A stretch of DNA of 64,000 bases from Pseudomonadota bacterium. Its GTDB lineage: Bacteria; Myxococcota_A; UBA9160; SZUA-336. The notes below the pieces were generated by a model, which made no database searches, was not told the origin of the DNA, and was given only the letters and a program-made list of their open reading frames with translations. The DNA lies in assembly GCA_003247575.1 (NCBI GenBank), contig QJZC01000053.1, positions 1-64,000 on the forward strand. The letters run 5' to 3'. How positions within the stretch are numbered: position 1 is the stretch's first letter; every line of letters begins with the position of its first letter. This document shows, one piece after another, positions 60,626 through 64,000 of the stretch. A program made the position numbers and the translations under genes.

Positions 60626-61810
60626 ATGCGTGAAGCGGTCGTCGTATCTACGGCACGGTCCGGTCTAGCCAAGGGCATTCGCGGATCTTTCAACAACCTG
60701 GAATCGCCCACTCTGGCCGGCCACTGCATTCGCGAGGCCGTAAAGCGCGCCAAGGTGGACCCTGCAGAGGTCGAAGAAGTCGTCTGCGGTGCAGCTCTGC
60801 AGCAGGGCAGCCAAAGCTTCAACGTGGCTCGGCAAGCGGCCCTGATGGCCGGGCTGCCGGTGACCACCGCCGGCATGAGCGTGGATCGGCAGTGTTCCTC
60901 GGGGCTGATGGCGGTGGCCAGTGCGGCCAAGTCGATCATCGTCGACAACGTACCGATCGCGATCGGCGCCGGAGTGGAGTCCATCAGCCTGGTGCAGAAC
61001 CGGCACATGAACCGCCACCGGACGCAGGTGCCCGATCTCGTCAAGGAGTATCCGGGTCTCTACTACCCGATGATTCAGACCGCACAGATCGTCGCGGATC
61101 GCTACAAGGTTTCGCGCGAGGTCCAGGACGAGTACTCCCTAATCAGCCAGCAGCGCACCGCCGCCGCGCAGGAATCGGGGAAGTTCGACGACGAGATCGT
61201 CCCGATCTCCGCGACGATGCAGATCGTGGACAAGGAGTCGGGCGAGACCAGCTACAAGGAGGTCACCGTCACGAAGGACGAGTGCAACCGACCGGGCACG
61301 ACGATCGAAGGACTCACGAAGCTGGCACCCGTGAGTGGCGAGAAGGGTTGCATCACCGCGGGCAACTCGAGCCAGCTGGCGGATGGCGCTTCGGCCTGTC
61401 TCCTCATGGAGTCCAAGCTGGCCGAGCAGCGCGGCCTGCAGCCGCTCGGCATCTACCGAGGTCTGGCCGTCGCGGGCTGCAAGCCCGACGAAATGGGGAT
61501 CGGCCCGGTCTTCGCGATCCCGCGCTTGCTCGAGCGCCACGGCCTCAAGGTCGACGACATCGGTCTGTGGGAGCTGAATGAGGCCTTCGCGTCGCAGGTG
61601 GTGTACTGCCGCGATCAGCTCGGCCTCCCGATGGAGCGCCTGAACGTCAACGGCGGCGCCATCTCGATCGGTCACCCGTACGGCATGAGCGGCTCTCGAA
61701 TGGTGGGGCATGCCCTGATCGAAGGGAAGCGCCGCGGAGCTCGCTACGTCGTGGTCACCATGTGCATCGGGGGCGGCATGGGCGCAGCCGGCCTGTTCGA
61801 GGTCGCCTGA
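60626..61810 (+). CDS. Acetyl-CoA acyltransferase (thiolase)
   Basis: A 394-aa degradative-type thiolase that cleaves 3-ketoacyl-CoA with CoA. The nucleophile Cys90 is in MSVDRQCSSGL, the base pair is His350 in IGHPYGMSG and Cys380 in VVTMCIGGG, and LWELNEAFA is the family strand. Length is standard. Start: ATG after CGAGGAGTCAGC. It lies divergent from AlkB, consistent with hydrocarbon activation followed by beta-oxidation; the partner FadB-type subunit is not in the window. Confidence 0.93.
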   Translation: MREAVVVSTARSGLAKGIRGSFNNLESPTLAGHCIREAVKRAKVDPAEVEEVVCGAALQQGSQSFNVARQAALMAGLPVTTAGMSVDRQCSSGLMAVASAAKSIIVDNVPIAIGAGVESISLVQNRHMNRHRTQVPDLVKEYPGLYYPMIQTAQIVADRYKVSREVQDEYSLISQQRTAAAQESGKFDDEIVPISATMQIVDKESGETSYKEVTVTKDECNRPGTTIEGLTKLAPVSGEKGCITAGNSSQLADGASACLLMESKLAEQRGLQPLGIYRGLAVAGCKPDEMGIGPVFAIPRLLERHGLKVDDIGLWELNEAFASQVVYCRDQLGLPMERLNVNGGAISIGHPYGMSGSRMVGHALIEGKRRGARYVVVTMCIGGGMGAAGLFEVA

Positions 61811-61832
61811 GCCAAGGCCTTCCGATACCGGA

Positions 61833-62279
61833 CTACCGGTCGCGGCGACTGCCCTCGCGGTCGCCGCGACCCCATCTCCCCGCGAACCCGATCAGCAGCA
61901 GCGCCAGCGCGCCGAGCAGCGCACTGGAGGCTTCGATCCCGAGTAGCTGACCGAGCCACACGTCGTGCGTATCCGTGACCCCCATGCCATACGCTCGCAC
62001 GCACGCGGCTCCCGCGTACGTCACCGTGAGCAGAATCGTGCCGGGCACCAGCGCCTGTGGGAACAGCGCGGACATTGCGAACAGCAGGCCGAGCGAGCTG
62101 AGCAGACCGCCGTAGAAGGCGCGCATCTCGACGAGTCCCGCGGGCGAGGTCGCCGCAATGGCTAGATTCTCCATCCATGCGCCGGGATCGAGAATGAAGC
62201 CGATCCCAAAGTAGAGGTGAAGTGCCGAGCTGACACACAAGAGCATGCGGGCCAACCCCCTGGCGAGCGCGAGCAGCAC
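61833..62279 (-). CDS. DUF4345-type membrane protein
   Basis: A 148-aa protein with about four membrane helices (SSALHLYFGIGFILDP, AFYGGLLSSLGLLFAMSALF, ILLTVTYAGAACVRAYG, SALLGALALLLIGFAG), matching the DUF4345 family, whose function is unknown. The GTG at 62279 overlaps the last base of the phosphatase stop (TAGTG), a coupled start of the kind used elsewhere here; the ATG at 62246 with AGGGGG before it is an alternative. It ends a run that starts with an FHA and a PP2C gene. Confidence 0.65.
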   Translation of the reverse strand: MLLALARGLARMLLCVSSALHLYFGIGFILDPGAWMENLAIAATSPAGLVEMRAFYGGLLSSLGLLFAMSALFPQALVPGTILLTVTYAGAACVRAYGMGVTDTHDVWLGQLLGIEASSALLGALALLLIGFAGRWGRGDREGSRRDR

Positions 62280-63922
62280 TAGTCGCTCGCCTCGAGTGGT
62301 TGGATCGCGACGACGTTCCAGCGAGCAACACCCTCGCGGGAACGTTGCTCGAGCACCGCTCGCGACATCGCGCGCTGACCCGCAACCGACTCGATGAAGT
62401 CTACGCGCACGCGCCCCTCGGCGAGCCAGCGCCAGCTGCTGGGGTCCTCCTCGGCGGCTTCGAGCGCAGCACCATTCGCACAGCGAAGCGACAGCTCGGC
62501 GCGCACTGCCGGTTCGGTGACCTCGGCCAGGGTCGCGAGGTCGCATTCCCGAAGCGCGGAGAGAAACAGCGGAAACACCGCGCGCCCAGAATCGATCTCT
62601 CTCCGCATCTCGCGAGAACGCTCGGGCGAAGGCAGGGAAGTCGCCGACCTTCCGTTGCGGCGCATGGATTCGGACGGGCGCGTGACAGTGTCCGCCCGCA
62701 GCTGGCGCAAGCTGGCATCGAGTCGGTCGGCAGCATCCTCATCGCCAGAGCGCGTCGACTCGCCACTCTCCGAGTCCGCTGCCTCTGAGTCCAATGACGC
62801 AGACTGGGCAGGGACTTCTCCCCGAAGAGAATGCGAGAGATCGATCGCATCCCCGCGCGAGGTCGCGAACAGCGCCGCCAAGGTCAGACTCGCGAGGCAC
62901 AGCGGTACAGCCCAGAGCGACCAGCGCGGCAGCCAGGGCGGGCGTGGCCGAGGAACACGACGTCGGACGACCGGAGACGAGCGATCCGCTGCTCCCACGT
63001 CGGCGAGCGGAGCCGAGAACACCCGATCCGTGCCGAGGCTCGCAGGCTTGATCGCAGCGATGCTCGACCTCGCTACGACCGCGGGCTCGGTAGGCACGCG
63101 CTCGAGCGCCGAAGAAGGTTCGACCCGAGCCGCGGGCGACACACACGCAATCAACGCAGTGACGTTGTCGGGGGCACCTCGGCGAAGGGCTTCGTCGATC
63201 AGGAGCTCGACAGCATCTGGTGGCTCATGTCGCGCGAGAATGTCGGCCGTATCGGAATCCGGTACGACGTTCCAAAGGCCGTCGGAACACAGCAGGAAGC
63301 GATCACCCGGCTCGACCGAGACGTGAACGACCTCGACCTCGACCTCGGGCTCGGGTCCGAGCGCCCGCATCAGCGCATCGGCACCGGGGACCGTGTCGAG
63401 CTCGACGGTGGTCGCAGCGCCCAGCTCGCGCATCTGTGCCCGCAGTGTATGGTCGAGGGTCAAGCACTCGAGGCCACCCCCTCTCGAGCGATAGCAACGG
63501 CTGTCTCCGACATGCGCAAGCCAGCCACTGCTTCCCTCGGACCGCAGATCCAATACGAGGCTCACCGCAGTGGTCCCCATGCCCGCGAGCTCGCGGTCCA
63601 ACCGTGAGCGCTCGTAGATCGCGCGATTCGCGTGTTCCAGGGCCTCGACCAGAAGCTCGTCGCTGGGCTTCCCTTCTGCTTCGAGAAAGACAGCTTCGAA
63701 CGCATCGACGGCCAGCCAGCTCGCCGTCTGTCCGCCGCGATGCCCGCCGAGACCATCCGCAACGAGCAGCAGCGCGCGCGGCGCCGAATCCGACCACCCA
63801 CCGAATGCGTCCTGATTCTCGGCCCGCACCAAGCCGGAGTGCGAGCGTGCTGCCGTACGAAGCCCAACCTCGAGCTCTTCGTCACCCGAGCGACCCCTGG
63901 GTGACCGAGCCAGGTCGGTCAT
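62279..63922 (-). CDS. Membrane PP2C-type Ser/Thr phosphatase
   Basis: A 547-aa protein. The N-terminal PP2C domain (~20-270) keeps the metal ligands: ENQD (35-38), VADGLGG (Asp56, Gly57), CSDGLWN and GAPDNVT. After a variable linker comes one membrane helix (~333-353), then ~190 residues that would face the periplasm: a Ser/Asp-rich stalk and a small C-terminal domain. The ATG overlaps the stop of an FHA-domain gene (ATGA), so phosphoprotein binding and dephosphorylation are coupled. Such pairs regulate secretion, cell wall or division; a kinase gene probably lies just outside the window. Confidence 0.88.
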   Translation of the reverse strand: MTDLARSPRGRSGDEELEVGLRTAARSHSGLVRAENQDAFGGWSDSAPRALLLVADGLGGHRGGQTASWLAVDAFEAVFLEAEGKPSDELLVEALEHANRAIYERSRLDRELAGMGTTAVSLVLDLRSEGSSGWLAHVGDSRCYRSRGGGLECLTLDHTLRAQMRELGAATTVELDTVPGADALMRALGPEPEVEVEVVHVSVEPGDRFLLCSDGLWNVVPDSDTADILARHEPPDAVELLIDEALRRGAPDNVTALIACVSPAARVEPSSALERVPTEPAVVARSSIAAIKPASLGTDRVFSAPLADVGAADRSSPVVRRRVPRPRPPWLPRWSLWAVPLCLASLTLAALFATSRGDAIDLSHSLRGEVPAQSASLDSEAADSESGESTRSGDEDAADRLDASLRQLRADTVTRPSESMRRNGRSATSLPSPERSREMRREIDSGRAVFPLFLSALRECDLATLAEVTEPAVRAELSLRCANGAALEAAEEDPSSWRWLAEGRVRVDFIESVAGQRAMSRAVLEQRSREGVARWNVVAIQPLEASD

Positions 63923-64000
63923 CGTTCGTATCTCAGCTGAACATCTCCCAGACGAACCTCGTCACCGTGCTCCAAGCGGGCAGCTCGAACGCAGCGTTCG
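63919..64000 (-). CDS. FHA-domain protein, 3' end only
   Basis: The last 27 codons of a gene that begins beyond the window. The text RLEHGDEVRLGDVQLRYER is the C-terminal strand pair of a forkhead-associated domain, which binds phosphothreonine. The stop TGA (63921-63919) overlaps the PP2C start in the form ATGA. The rest of the protein and its architecture are unknown. Confidence 0.75.
   Translation of the reverse strand, partial: ERCVRAARLEHGDEVRLGDVQLRYER

Overview
The window is GC-rich DNA (roughly 64% by eye) from a Gram-negative bacterium. It carries outer-membrane lipoproteins, an RND efflux pump, a flagellar rod protein and half of a type VI secretion system (T6SS). The lipid and hydrocarbon genes (AlkB-type hydroxylase, Baeyer-Villiger-type monooxygenase, several acyl-CoA dehydrogenases, a thiolase/DUF35 pair) and the small two-gene operons with ATGA or TGATG junctions suit a deltaproteobacterial lineage such as Myxococcota, Desulfobacterota or Binatota. 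That placement is inference; no rRNA or marker set is present. No tRNA, rRNA, CRISPR array or insertion sequence was seen.

Layout. 1-4 kb: a tautomerase fragment, then a three-gene amidoligase operon (C39-like peptidase, RimK-type ATP-grasp, GCS2 ligase). 4-9 kb: a GcvR-like ACT protein, a flavin monooxygenase, and a TetR regulator divergent from an acyl-CoA dehydrogenase. 8-16 kb: a lipoprotein thiol peroxidase, a GGDEF/EAL protein, a low-complexity protein divergent from a mini flagellar rod protein, and tandem exported amidohydrolases. 16-21 kb: an alpha/beta hydrolase divergent from a coupled run of glutamine-synthetase-like ligase, PuuD-like hydrolase, SDR and RsgA. 21-28 kb: an SH3 protein, a TetR regulator and an RND pump, then HIT and PilZ proteins. 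28-33 kb: glutamate dehydrogenase, a biosynthetic-looking TPP enzyme and an aldehyde dehydrogenase. 33-38 kb: an Eco57I-like adenine methyltransferase with a glyoxalase, an AidB-like dehydrogenase coupled to an orphan ParA, and a small lipoprotein.

38.6-50.4 kb is a T6SS operon in the order tssA-tssB-tssC-hcp-tssE-tssF-tssG-clpV-vgrG. The membrane complex genes tssJKLM and a PAAR gene are not in the window. It ends in an AT-richer accessory stretch (50.4-54.5 kb) with a lipoprotein of foreign composition, a DUF5995 gene, a nucleotidyltransferase module whose second gene looks truncated, and a higBA-like toxin-antitoxin pair. The toxin of that pair appears to carry an amber codon at position 2. 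54.5-64 kb: an isoprenylcysteine-type methyltransferase, a trans-aconitate methyltransferase-like enzyme, the thiolase/DUF35 pair, a SLATT-like four-helix membrane protein, AlkB, a thiolase, and a coupled FHA - PP2C phosphatase - DUF4345 run cut by the window end.

A recurring signal is a TAnnnT box 6-7 nt before the start codon of genes that lack a Shine-Dalgarno sequence (starts at 4013, 13060, 16825, 27864, 52680 and probably 38190). This is what leaderless transcription would look like. The best leads for new biology are the amidoligase operon, the isolated SLATT-like gene, the disabled-looking toxin, and the foreign lipoprotein behind vgrG.
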